Origin: Nitrosospira lacus
GTDB lineage: Bacteria > Pseudomonadota > Gammaproteobacteria > Burkholderiales > Nitrosomonadaceae
Direction: 5' to 3'
Assembly (NCBI RefSeq): GCF_000355765.4
Contig: NZ_CP021106.3
Span: 2,885,137-2,949,136, forward strand
DNA length: 64,000 bases
Of the stretch, positions 48,529-58,166 are shown in pieces; the first letter of the stretch is position 1; the number at the start of each line of letters is the position of its first letter. A program made the translations under genes and the position numbers. Under the pieces are notes generated by a model. The model had not been told where the DNA came from. It was given only the letters and a program-made list of their open reading frames with translations, and did no database searches.

Positions 48529-49944
48529 ATGAGTGAAATATTTGATGTCATCATTATCGGTGGCGGCACCGCTGGTCTTGCCGCCTTGCGTGAAGTAAAA
48601 AAGCGCACCCATAATTTTGCCCTCATCAACGACGGACCGTGGGGAACGGTCTGCGCCCGAGTGGGCTGCATGCCTTCCAAGCTGCTAATCGAGGCGGCCA
48701 ATGCCTTTCATCATCGCAGCACCTTCGAGGAATTCGGTATCCGGGGCGCCGGCCTCCTTACCCTCGATATCACCGCCGTGTTGCGACGCGTACGCCGGCT
48801 GCGTGACGATTTTGTCGCTAGCACACTAAAAACTACCGATGCCTTGGGTAAGCGCGCCATTTCCGGCCGTGCGCGCTTGCTTGGCGTGGACAGGCTGGAG
48901 GTAAACGGGAGGGAACTCCGGGCGCGCAAAATCATTATCGCCACTGGATCGCGTCCGGTTGTACCCGCCCGCTGGCGCACACTGGGCAAACAATTACTGA
49001 CCACCGACACATTATTCGAACAGGAATCCTTGCCTTCACGCATGGCGGTGATAGGCTTGGGTCCCATCGGCGTCGAGATGGCGCAAGCGCTTTCCCGGCT
49101 GGGGGTGGAAGTGATGGCATTTGGTGAAAACAACACCATTGCCGGATTAAGCGATCCGCAAATCAATGCTGTTGCGCGGGAGCTTTTGGAACGTGAATTT
49201 CCTTTGTATCTGGGGGAGAAAGCTGACCTGGATGCCGTAGACGAAGGTGTGCGGGTGAGATCAGGGGCTACGGAAGTTGTCGTCGACCGTGTGCTTGTCG
49301 CCTTGGGCCGGCGCCCCAATATCAGCGGCATCGGGCTTGAGACACTAGGTGTGGAATTGAACGGCCAAGGCTTGCCGCCGGTTGATCCGCACACCATGCA
49401 AGTGGCCGATCTGCCAGTTTTCATGGCCGGTGACGCCAACCAGCAGATACCACTGTTGCACGAGGCGGCCGATGGAGGACACATAGCCGGGATCAACGCC
49501 ACTCGCCCCGCTCCAGTTTATTTTACACGCCGGACACCGCTTGCAATAGTCTTTGCCGATCCGGGCATTGCGACAGTAGGCAGCGGCTTCCAGTCGCTCA
49601 ATGGCAAAAAGATACTATCGGGCGAAGTGCGCTTCGAACACCAGGGCCGTGCCCGCATCGGTCAGCGCAACAAGGGCATCATGCGCCTCTATGCGGAACC
49701 GGAAAGCGGCCGGCTACTCGGCGCCGAGATGTGTGCGCCCGCCGGCGAGCATATGGCACACCTGTTGGCGCTGGCTATTGATCGTTCACTGACGGTGCGA
49801 GACATGTTGCGGCTGCCGTTTTACCATCCGGTTCTGGAAGAAGGTCTGCGCACCGCCTTGCGCGATCTGGCAGCGCAACTTCCCCCCTGTGGCGAATCCG
49901 ATCTCGCCGCCTGTGACGCCTTCAATGCCGACGCACTGGATTGA
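48529..49944 (+). CDS. Flavin-dependent disulfide oxidoreductase (dihydrolipoyl dehydrogenase-like)
   Basis: 471 aa. FAD motif IIGGGTAGLAALRE at the N-terminus, redox cysteines in CARVGCMPSK (C-x4-C), NAD motif MAVIGLGPIGVEMAQALSRL, second FAD motif FMAGDANQQ, and the C-terminal active-site pair in YHPVLEEGL. It resembles stand-alone Lpd-type reductases rather than a complex component; no 2-oxoacid dehydrogenase genes are near. The substrate is unknown. Mercuric or glutathione reductase is less likely as their extra motifs are missing. Confidence 0.85.
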   Translation: MSEIFDVIIIGGGTAGLAALREVKKRTHNFALINDGPWGTVCARVGCMPSKLLIEAANAFHHRSTFEEFGIRGAGLLTLDITAVLRRVRRLRDDFVASTLKTTDALGKRAISGRARLLGVDRLEVNGRELRARKIIIATGSRPVVPARWRTLGKQLLTTDTLFEQESLPSRMAVIGLGPIGVEMAQALSRLGVEVMAFGENNTIAGLSDPQINAVARELLEREFPLYLGEKADLDAVDEGVRVRSGATEVVVDRVLVALGRRPNISGIGLETLGVELNGQGLPPVDPHTMQVADLPVFMAGDANQQIPLLHEAADGGHIAGINATRPAPVYFTRRTPLAIVFADPGIATVGSGFQSLNGKKILSGEVRFEHQGRARIGQRNKGIMRLYAEPESGRLLGAEMCAPAGEHMAHLLALAIDRSLTVRDMLRLPFYHPVLEEGLRTALRDLAAQLPPCGESDLAACDAFNADALD

Positions 49945-50009
49945 TCTGATTTGATCAGGCGCAATCGGGCCGTATCGGCACATGCATCATCATACTGGAC
50001 TCCGAAACC

Positions 50010-50247
50010 ATGCTGCGTGGCGTCCCGGCGGACGCCTGGAACTATAAACTCGGCAACCGTTGCGCACCGGAATGGGTACTCGACCAATACAAGGAAAGAA
50101 AATCCAAGGACCCCACCATTCGCGAGAAATTCGATACTTATCGCTTTGCCGATTACAAGGAAAAGGTGATCGATTTGCTCAAACGCGGCCACAGTGAGCG
50201 TGGAAACGATGCGTATAACAAAGGCGATGAAGCAGGCGGCACGATGA
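50010..50247 (+). pseudogene. C-terminal remnant of a type ISP restriction-modification enzyme
   Basis: From 50010 the frame reads WNYKLGNRCAPEWVLDQYKE, then DPTIREKFDTYRFADYKEKV, which is the conserved C-terminus of large type ISP restriction/helicase proteins. At about 50183-50188 the frame shifts by one base; the continuation in the other frame, ATVSVETMRI, also belongs to the family and ends at TGA 50247. No upstream helicase or methylase part is present. It is a decayed end of a lost defence gene. The family assignment is from memory of its tail sequence. Confidence 0.72.
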
Positions 50248-50376
50248 TTACCGGACGGATCGGTGTTGATGCATCGCCGCTATTGAATTCCGTGGATGAA
50301 CCAGAGTCCAAGGCGGAGTGTGTCACTGCAAGCGGGATACGCGGGACAAACGAGCAACGTAGGGGAGTTACCTGTT

Positions 50377-50865
50377 ATGGATGATTTCGCATTTGCCAGA
50401 GTGCTCCATGTGCTGGGTGTGGTGTTGTGGATAGGCGGTGTGGCGATGGTCACCACCGTATTGATTCCCGCTATGGCACAAATGAAATCGGCATCTGAAC
50501 GCAAGGAATTTTTCAGCCGTGTCGAAAGCCGCTTCGCGCCCCAGGCGCGCTTCACCACACTACTCGTCGGCTTGAGCGGCTTCTACATGGTGCATATACT
50601 CAATGCATGGAGCCGTTTCGCTGAATTGCGCTTCTGGTGGATGCATGCCATGGTCCTGGTATGGGTGATGTTTACCTTGATGCTATTCGTGGTTGAACCC
50701 TTTGTGTTGCGCCGGCAGATTAATAATACGGCGGACCACGACGCAGGCAAGACTTTCGCGCGGATGCGGCGCATGCATTGGATAATGCTAAGCTTGAGTC
50801 TGATCGCCGTCGCCGGAGCAGTGGCGGGTAGCCACGGCTGGATGCTGCCCGGGGAGTCATCCTAA
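50377..50865 (+). CDS. CopD-like four-helix membrane protein
   Basis: 162 aa from ATG 50377, with AGGGGAG upstream. Four hydrophobic segments with a conserved early His (FARVLHVLGVVLWIGGVAMV) and further His in WMHAMVLVWVMF and RMHWIMLSL. The pattern fits CopD/DUF2269-type membrane proteins that may bind haem or copper through His. Function is unproven. Its stop codon lies in the first bases of a dispersed repeat. Confidence 0.7.
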   Translation: MDDFAFARVLHVLGVVLWIGGVAMVTTVLIPAMAQMKSASERKEFFSRVESRFAPQARFTTLLVGLSGFYMVHILNAWSRFAELRFWWMHAMVLVWVMFTLMLFVVEPFVLRRQINNTADHDAGKTFARMRRMHWIMLSLSLIAVAGAVAGSHGWMLPGESS

Positions 50866-50974
50866 TGCGGCGTGGTAGCAGACTCACCAAAAAAGTGAAG
50901 ATCAAATGAGACGGAAAATCATTACACGTCATTGTGTTAAACCGACAAATGAGTGATCAACCGCCATATTCAGG
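50861..50974. repeat. Dispersed intergenic repeat, copy E
   Basis: Begins CCTAATGCGGC, so the TAA stop of the CopD-like gene is within it, and ends with the complement of CCTGAATATGGCGGTTG, whose TTCAGG forms the ribosome site of the next gene 6 bp ahead. Internal blocks CACCAAAAAAGTGAAGATCA and AAATGAGTGATCAACC match the copies at 62525 and 2745. Confidence 0.75.
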
Positions 50975-50979
50975 ATAAC

Positions 50980-51369
50980 ATGAGCTACGCGGCATTAAAA
51001 ATGATTCATGTCACCAGCGTAGTCATCAGCTACATGCTGTTTTCCTTGCGTGGCGTGTGGATGATGCAGGGATCCGCTGCGTTGCAACAACGCTGGGTAA
51101 AAATTACGCCGCACATAGTGGACACCATGCTGCTGACCAGCGCCATCGCACTGGCCATCATGATTGACCAGAATCCGGTAAATAACGCATGGCTGACCGC
51201 CAAAGTCACGGGCCTGCTGCTTTATATCGGACTCGGCATGATGGCGTTGAGATTCGGAAGAACCCGCAAAGCGAAGATTTTTGCATGGATCGCCGCTCAA
51301 CTCGTTTTTTTCTATATCGTACTGGTCGCCTTGACTAAAAATCCTGCCGTATTTCCCTTTACGCCATAA
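50980..51369 (+). CDS. sirB: SirB-family membrane protein
   Basis: 129 aa from ATG 50980. Four membrane segments: LKMIHVTSVVISYMLFSLRG, TMLLTSAIALAIMI, LLLYIGLGMMALRFG and AWIAAQLVFFYIVLVALTK. HVTSVVISY with an early His matches the SirB family (function unclear, some members linked to invasion regulators in name only). ATG is preceded by CAGGA, supplied by the repeat end. Confidence 0.78.
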   Translation: MSYAALKMIHVTSVVISYMLFSLRGVWMMQGSAALQQRWVKITPHIVDTMLLTSAIALAIMIDQNPVNNAWLTAKVTGLLLYIGLGMMALRFGRTRKAKIFAWIAAQLVFFYIVLVALTKNPAVFPFTP

Positions 51370-51463
51370 GCGGCGAGCCCAGGCCGGACTCCCGATTTTT
51401 AGCACGGATGGTTCATAAATCCGCGTGATGATTGCGCTGGATACTGTTTTTCAGGGAGACTTC

Positions 51464-51541
51464 ATGGAAGAACGATGTCGTTTTCATAGCCCGCCTGAAC
51501 AGGATTTCCATACGAAACAAAAGACCAGCGAGGAGGTGTGA
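51464..51541 (+). CDS. Possible very small protein (25 aa)
   Basis: ATG 51464 to TGA 51541: MEERCRFHSPPEQDFHTKQK, ending TSEEV. A ribosome site (CAGGGAG) lies about 6 bp upstream. Only the spacing supports it; no family known. Confidence 0.3.
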   Translation: MEERCRFHSPPEQDFHTKQKTSEEV

Positions 51542-51545
51542 ATTT

Positions 51546-51629
51546 ATGAAACATTCGGGCCAGCAACCAGAACCATATGTAACGTGTTATTTTCAGCGAT
51601 TACTTTATAATCCCACATCCGGCAGTTGA
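51546..51629 (+). CDS. Possible very small protein (27 aa)
   Basis: ATG 51546 to TGA 51629: MKHSGQQPEPYVTCYFQRLL, ending YNPTSGS. The strong GAGGAGG site overlaps the end of the 25-aa frame, and the stop falls within a dispersed repeat. Might be a leader peptide or chance. Confidence 0.3.
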   Translation: MKHSGQQPEPYVTCYFQRLLYNPTSGS

Positions 51630-51720
51630 CCACTTATTAGCCGGTTTAGCATGATATTGGCAGAAAATTTTGGTATCAGCTGATTTTAACTTTTGGATGA
51701 GTCCGCTACAGGATAGATTG
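51612..51720. repeat. Dispersed intergenic repeat, copy F
   Basis: Left end CCACATCCGGCAGTTGACC, right end GAGTCCGCTACAGGATAGATTG, the latter shared with the copy at 40097. Lies in the 550-bp gap between sirB and the PBP1A gene. The rest of that gap (51721-51916) shows nothing recognised. Confidence 0.65.
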
Positions 51721-51916
51721 CGCTTCACTCTGTCCAGCTACCGGCTTCAGGATAACTGCACGCATTCACTGTGGCAACATCAAAAATAAGCACAATGGAA
51801 GAGTTTCAATTCCGCCGGCCGCTTTCGACCCTTATACTTTTTCCGCTCAGGATTGAAATTGGCTCCTTATAATTCCGGATATTCATTTTGACGCTCTCCT
51901 TCAACATTCAGCCCAC

Positions 51917-54247
51917 ATGCTAACCCGCTGGTGGGTTTATCTGATCGCCGCATTTTTTGCGGTAGGTCTGCTTGGCATTCTACTGGTAGGCTTCGCGGCA
52001 CTGGTCACTTTTCCCACACTTCCTTCACTTGAAGCATTAACCGATTACCGTCCCAAAATTCCCTTGCGCGTCTACAGTGACGAAGGTCTCCTGATCGGAG
52101 AATTTGGCGAAGAGCGCCGCCAGGTGATTAAAATCAGTGCGGCGCCAGAGCGCCTGAAACAGGCGATCCTGGCAGCCGAGGACGACCGGTTCTACCAGCA
52201 TGGCGGAGTGGATTACATTGGCATACTGCGCGCTGCTTATTCCAATTTCGCTTCCGGCGGCGTGCGCCAGGGGGCCAGCACCATTACCATGCAGGTCGCA
52301 CGGAATTTTTTCCTGACCAAGGAAAAAACCCTGACCCGGAAATTCAGCGAGGCTTTACTTGCATTCAAGATCGAACACAGTTTGAGCAAGGATGAAATTC
52401 TTGAACTTTACTTCAACCAGATTTATCTCGGGCAACGTGCCTATGGTTTCGGCGCGGCGGCACAGGTCTATTTTGGCAAAACCCTGAATGACATCAATCT
52501 CGCTGAAGCGGCTATGCTTGCGGGTCTTCCCAAAGCACCCTCTCGCTTCAACCCGGTGGTCAACATCAAGCGCGCAAAAGCACGGCAGCTTTACGTACTC
52601 CGGCGCATGCACGATCTGGGCTATATCTCCAATCAGGAATTCAAGGAAGCGGAAAAACAGCCGATGCATGTCAAGCGCGACTTGCAGGAATTCACCATGC
52701 GCGCCGATTATGTGGCGGAAATGGCGCGCCAGGCGATGTACGAACGCTATCAGGAGGATACCTACACCAAAGGTTACAAAGTCTATACGACGCTGAAAAA
52801 ACTGGATCAGGAAGCCGCCTATAAGGCCGTGCGCCAGGGCGTGATGGATTATGACAGGCGCCATGGCTACCGCGGCCCCGAGGCAGTTATTGACCTAACC
52901 AGAAATGGTTCCGAGCGGGAGGAAATACTGGAAGACGCGCTCCAGGAGGTATCCGACAGCGGCGATATTCACGCTGCCGTAGTTCTGGCTGCTGACCCAA
53001 AATTTGTCAAGGTATACCGCAGGGGTGGAGAAATCATCGAAATTACCGGTGATGGTCTCAAGTTTGCAGAGAGATTTCTTACCGGCAAGGCTGGCTCCAA
53101 GCCGCAGAATATCCGTAGGGGTTCCCTGATCCGCATATGGAAGAACGAAAAGGGTGGGTGGCAAATTGTGCAACTTCCCCAGGTCGAAGCCTCGCTGGTT
53201 TCAATAAATTCGCGAGATGGAGCGATTCGCGCCATGGTGGGCGGGTTTGATTTCAATCGAAATCAATTCAACCATGTCACACAGGCGTGGCGCCAACCGG
53301 GTTCCAGCTTCAAACCTTTCATCTATTCCGCCTCCCTTGAAAAGGGTTTTACGCCAGCGACCGTCATCAATGATGCGCCGCTCTTCTTTACCGCCGCGGA
53401 AACAGGAAGCGAGGACTGGGAACCGAGAAATTTCGACGGCAATTTCGAGGGTCCATTACGCATGCGCGAAGGGCTTGCCAAATCCAAGAATCTGGTGTCG
53501 ATTCGTATTCTCCAGGCGATTGGTGTCCAGTATGCACAGGATTACGTCGCCCGCTTTGGCTTTGACCCCAAGCAGCATCCTCCCTATTTGCCGATGGCGT
53601 TGGGTGCCGGATCGGTCACACCAATGCAAATGGCGGTGGGATACGCAGCATTCGCCAATGGAGGTTTCCGCGTCGCGCCCTATTTCATTAAACGCATCGA
53701 GGACGTGAAAGGCAACATACTGGAACAATCGGAACCGGCATTAGCGGTGGAAAAAGCAAAACAGATCATCGATCCACGCAACGCTTTTCTTATGACCAGC
53801 ATGATGCAGGATGTGATCCAGCGAGGCACCGCGACCAAAGCAAAACAGCTGGGCCGCACCGACCTCGCAGGGAAAACAGGTACTACCAATAATCACGTCG
53901 ACGCGTGGTTTTGTGGTTATCAGGCCGATCTGGTCGCGATCGCCTGGATCGGCTTCGATACACCCAGACCGCTGGGTAATAAAGAAACGGGGAGCCACGC
54001 CGCTTTGCCCATATGGATGAATTATATGGCCAGGGCGTTAAAAGGTGTTCCAATGGCGGCTTATACGCCTCCGCCAGGCATTGCCACAGCTAAAATCAAT
54101 CCCGTGACCGGCTTGAGAGAAGCGGGAGGTACGATGACGGAGTATTTCCTGGAGGAGCAGTTACCACCGGAAGCGGATAGTGTGAATGTGGTGGATGAAG
54201 CGATCAAGTCTGCCGAGGACGTAATAAAAGAATTCCTCGCTCATTAA
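51917..54247 (+). CDS. mrcA: Bifunctional penicillin-binding protein 1A
   Basis: 776 aa. A short cytoplasmic tail and membrane segment (about residues 6-33), a GT51 glycosyltransferase domain (EDDRFYQHGGVDYIGILRAA, RQGASTITMQVARNFFL), a linker/OB-like domain, and the transpeptidase with the serine motif SSFK, SKN (LAKSKNLVSIRIL) and KTGTTN. It polymerises and cross-links peptidoglycan. Length is usual for class A PBPs. No strong ribosome site is visible. Confidence 0.95.
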   Translation: MLTRWWVYLIAAFFAVGLLGILLVGFAALVTFPTLPSLEALTDYRPKIPLRVYSDEGLLIGEFGEERRQVIKISAAPERLKQAILAAEDDRFYQHGGVDYIGILRAAYSNFASGGVRQGASTITMQVARNFFLTKEKTLTRKFSEALLAFKIEHSLSKDEILELYFNQIYLGQRAYGFGAAAQVYFGKTLNDINLAEAAMLAGLPKAPSRFNPVVNIKRAKARQLYVLRRMHDLGYISNQEFKEAEKQPMHVKRDLQEFTMRADYVAEMARQAMYERYQEDTYTKGYKVYTTLKKLDQEAAYKAVRQGVMDYDRRHGYRGPEAVIDLTRNGSEREEILEDALQEVSDSGDIHAAVVLAADPKFVKVYRRGGEIIEITGDGLKFAERFLTGKAGSKPQNIRRGSLIRIWKNEKGGWQIVQLPQVEASLVSINSRDGAIRAMVGGFDFNRNQFNHVTQAWRQPGSSFKPFIYSASLEKGFTPATVINDAPLFFTAAETGSEDWEPRNFDGNFEGPLRMREGLAKSKNLVSIRILQAIGVQYAQDYVARFGFDPKQHPPYLPMALGAGSVTPMQMAVGYAAFANGGFRVAPYFIKRIEDVKGNILEQSEPALAVEKAKQIIDPRNAFLMTSMMQDVIQRGTATKAKQLGRTDLAGKTGTTNNHVDAWFCGYQADLVAIAWIGFDTPRPLGNKETGSHAALPIWMNYMARALKGVPMAAYTPPPGIATAKINPVTGLREAGGTMTEYFLEEQLPPEADSVNVVDEAIKSAEDVIKEFLAH

Positions 54248-54291
54248 ACTTAAGCATTGCGGCACGCTTCCAGTTGCCTGTTTTCCCGCAA

Positions 54292-55386
<1,095 letters not shown>

Positions 55387-55433
55387 TTAATTGTCTCCCG
55401 CTTTTCCTCCCTGAGCGGGTACCTTAATCCCTA

Positions 55434-56126
55434 TTAAGGTAGTTTGCCCCCGGTTTTATTCCCCTTTAACCGGGGGCTTTTTATTTTCGTTCTCTGGCTT
55501 TGCGCAGAATTTAATTCCTGAATCAGATTTGTATCCAGTCCAAGCCAAGTACCCAGCAAGGCAGCAGCCTCTTCGACTCCTTCCCGGGTCATACTGGAAA
55601 ATAATTGTACGCTACATTGCGGATATGTTTCGCGCAAGAACAACAATACATCCTTGAGTATTTTCGCAGCCTGCTGCCTGCTCAGCTTGTCCGACTTGGT
55701 CAGCAGCACATGTACCGGTTTTCCCGTTGATGCAAACCAGTTCAGCATTTGCCGGTCGAGCGGGGTCAAGGGATGCCGCACGTCCATGATCAGTACCATG
55801 CCATGGAGGGATTCGCGAGTCTGAAGATAAGTACTGAGCAGATGCTCCCAGTGCTGGCGAATTTCAGCGGGTACTTTAGCATAGCCGTAGCCAGGAAGAT
55901 CAACCAGAAAACGACCGCTTCCCAATTGAAAAAAATTTATGTGCTGCGTACGTCCCGGCGTTTTGCTGACGAAAGCAAGGCGGGCGCGATTGGTAAGCGA
56001 GTTGATAGCGCTGGACTTGCCTGCGTTGGAGCGCCCGGCAAAGGCTATCTCCACTCCATCCGGCGGGGGCAACTGCCACAGCTGGTTGACAGTGGTATAG
56101 AAAGTTGTGTGCTGAAAAACGGACAT
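55434..56126 (-). CDS. engB: Ribosome-biogenesis GTPase EngB (YsxC/YihA)
   Basis: 230 aa from ATG 56126, with GGAG upstream. G1 [14 protein letters not shown]3 DLPGYG, G4 TKSDK. It aids assembly of the 50S subunit. The C-terminus is a basic tail ([14 protein letters not shown]); a GC-rich inverted repeat lies in the DNA of that tail. Confidence 0.94.
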   Translation of the reverse strand: MSVFQHTTFYTTVNQLWQLPPPDGVEIAFAGRSNAGKSSAINSLTNRARLAFVSKTPGRTQHINFFQLGSGRFLVDLPGYGYAKVPAEIRQHWEHLLSTYLQTRESLHGMVLIMDVRHPLTPLDRQMLNWFASTGKPVHVLLTKSDKLSRQQAAKILKDVLLFLRETYPQCSVQLFSSMTREGVEEAAALLGTWLGLDTNLIQELNSAQSQRTKIKSPRLKGNKTGGKLP

Positions 56127-56174
56127 ATAACTCCAGATTAGCCGCAATGGCAAAAAAATGAACGCCTGACTGCC

Positions 56175-56963
56175 TCACTTATAATCAGGGATGCATTTTA
56201 TAGCGCCGGTAGCGGCATCCATGCTATCCCGGGCAATCAATATCAGGCCTTCCAGAACCAGATTTTCCATCACGCTGACATTCAGGTTAAGTCGGGATTG
56301 CAACTGCCACGCCGCTCCGCCACAAAGGATGCAGTCAGGCACATGACCGAGAGTGGCGGTGAGTAAAGCGGCCATGCGCTCCACCGCCCCTGCGAGCGCA
56401 TGCACCGCACCGCTGAATATGGCGTCGGCGGTACTGTCAGGATAGTCGCAGAACCTGCCTTCTCCAGGTTGTAGCAATGCGGTATGTTCCACCAATACGC
56501 TTTGCATCATATCAATACCTGGGATGATGACGCCGCCGAGAAACTCCCCTGTATCGGAAAGCGCGTCAACGGTCATGGCGGTGCCGGCATCCACCACCAG
56601 ACAGCCCTGCCGTTGTAATTCCCACGCCGCAACCAGTGCCGCCCAGCGGTCGCTGCCGAGCTGTGCAGGATCGGCGTAGTAGTTGCGCACGCCACACTGG
56701 TAGGCAACGGCGGTAATCCATTGTGGTTCGATCCTCCAGCGGGAAAACAGCTCGGATAGATCCGCCTTCGCACCCGTACCGGCAACATGGGATACCACGA
56801 TACGCGCGGGCTCCCGCAGGTCTTGCCATTCCCGCTCCAGCAGCGCCTTTTCGGTTTGTGCCGCCACTCCCAGTTTCAGCCAGCTGCTGCCATCGTGCAG
56901 CCCCCACTTGACATGGGTGTTGCCCGAATCAACAATCAGCAGAAGGGGTGAAGGGGTTGTCAT
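56175..56963 (-). CDS. coaX: Type III pantothenate kinase
   Basis: 262 aa. Motifs DSGNTHVKWG (phosphate binding), GSDRWAALVAAWE and VVDAGTAMTVDALSDTGEFL. CoaX starts coenzyme A synthesis and belongs to the ASKHA fold. It is 48 bp before engB and follows birA, the common birA-coaX pair. Confidence 0.95.
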   Translation of the reverse strand: MTTPSPLLLIVDSGNTHVKWGLHDGSSWLKLGVAAQTEKALLEREWQDLREPARIVVSHVAGTGAKADLSELFSRWRIEPQWITAVAYQCGVRNYYADPAQLGSDRWAALVAAWELQRQGCLVVDAGTAMTVDALSDTGEFLGGVIIPGIDMMQSVLVEHTALLQPGEGRFCDYPDSTADAIFSGAVHALAGAVERMAALLTATLGHVPDCILCGGAAWQLQSRLNLNVSVMENLVLEGLILIARDSMDAATGAIKCIPDYK

Positions 56964-56968
56964 ATTAT

Positions 56969-56991
56969 CCTAATTCCGGCGGTTGGGCAGG
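56969..56991. repeat. Fragment of the dispersed repeat
   Basis: CCTAATTCCGGCGGTTGGGC followed by AGG; it matches the left end of the copy at 21412. Only one end is present in the 32-bp gap between birA and coaX. Confidence 0.5.
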
Positions 56992-56995
56992 ATGG

Positions 56996-57985
56996 TTATA
57001 TCATCCTGCACAGCATGATCTCACCACTGCTGTAGCCATGAATTCCTGCCTCGGTCCGCAGCAGCAGCGATCCGTCAGTCGCTATGCCTTGGACCACGCC
57101 CTCCTGGCTTGAGCCATCGGGAAGGCTGAGTGTGACGGATTTATTTTCACATACATGGTGATCCACCCATTCTTTTTGAAACGGGGCAAAGCCCCGATAC
57201 TCGAATTCCCGTAACATCGTTATGAGCTCAATCAATAGTACACCCAGCAATTTATTGCGGTCAGGCATTTCACCAGTGATGGAAAACACATCCGTTGCAC
57301 CCTGATCTATACGCGCCTGTATGTTATCCGGCAATTTCAGGTTCATGCCGACACCAATCACCGCAACGGTAGGACCGAACATGTCTCCCTGCAATTCGAT
57401 CAGTGTTCCCGCCAGTTTGCAGAGGCTGACCATCACGTCATTCGGCCACTTCAGCACCGCATCTTTAATTCCTGCCGATTTTAGCGCGCGTATGATAGCC
57501 ACTCCGACCGCAAGGCTCAAACCCGACAGAAAACTCGCGCCTTGCTGGAACCGCCACAGCAGGGAAAAAGTAAGGCCATCACCCAGACCGGAATGCCATT
57601 GCCGCCCGCGCCGCCCGCGCCCGCGCGTTTGCAACTCGGCAGCGATCACATGAATATTGGCGTTACCGGATTCCGATACCATCGCAGCTTTTTGTGCTAA
57701 CAGGCTATTGGTGGATTCGACGGTGTCCAGTACTTCCAGATTAAAATTGCGTGCTTCCTCGCCAAGATGTCTCAAAATAGTGCCCCGCTCCAACCAATGC
57801 ACCGGGTCAGGCAGACGATAACCGCGACCATGCACCTTATGCACGGTCAGGCCAACTTCGTCCAGGTCGCGAAGCGCATTGGAAATGCTTGCGCGCGAGA
57901 CATCCAGCCTGCGGGCAATCGTCACGCCAGAATGGAAGGCACCGTCACCCAATAGACGCAGAATGGAAAAAGTAAGGGGCTTCAT
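56996..57985 (-). CDS. birA: Bifunctional biotin ligase / repressor BirA
   Basis: 329 aa. N-terminal winged helix (GVTIARRLDVSRASISNALR), then the ligase with GRGRRGRQWHS (biotin/AMP loop) and LKWPNDVMVSLCKLAGTLIE. It attaches biotin to carboxylases and can repress biotin genes. The operator-binding domain is kept, so regulation of a bio operon elsewhere is likely. Confidence 0.95.
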   Translation of the reverse strand: MKPLTFSILRLLGDGAFHSGVTIARRLDVSRASISNALRDLDEVGLTVHKVHGRGYRLPDPVHWLERGTILRHLGEEARNFNLEVLDTVESTNSLLAQKAAMVSESGNANIHVIAAELQTRGRGRRGRQWHSGLGDGLTFSLLWRFQQGASFLSGLSLAVGVAIIRALKSAGIKDAVLKWPNDVMVSLCKLAGTLIELQGDMFGPTVAVIGVGMNLKLPDNIQARIDQGATDVFSITGEMPDRNKLLGVLLIELITMLREFEYRGFAPFQKEWVDHHVCENKSVTLSLPDGSSQEGVVQGIATDGSLLLRTEAGIHGYSSGEIMLCRMI

Positions 57986-58061
57986 GAGATCAGTGTAGTG
58001 TAAATATCCTCGCCTGTGCTAGCGCAGCCTATAGGATCATCCTCTCTAGCAAGTTTGCCAA

Positions 58062-58125
58062 CCCCCCCCCGCATCACGATCAAAAACATATTCAGGGATT
58101 TCCTGAATACGATTACCACTATAAT
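58062..58125 (+). promoter_or_regulatory. Upstream region of glnS: C-tract, palindrome and -10 box
   Basis: A nine-C run at 58062-58070, an inverted repeat TATTCAGG-N5-CCTGAATA (58089-58109) and a TATAAT at 58120-58125. The palindrome covers the expected -35 region and may be an operator. It may also be two worn repeat ends, since CCTGAAT is the end sequence of the dispersed family. Confidence 0.45.
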
Positions 58126-58166
58126 AGTTTGTCTGACGCATAAGAATGATATTCGGAGAGGCTGAC

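Noticed and set aside
55446-55476. GC-rich hairpin with T run near the engB end
   Set aside because: It lies within engB coding sequence and its T run is on the plus strand where no gene ends, so a terminator role is doubtful.
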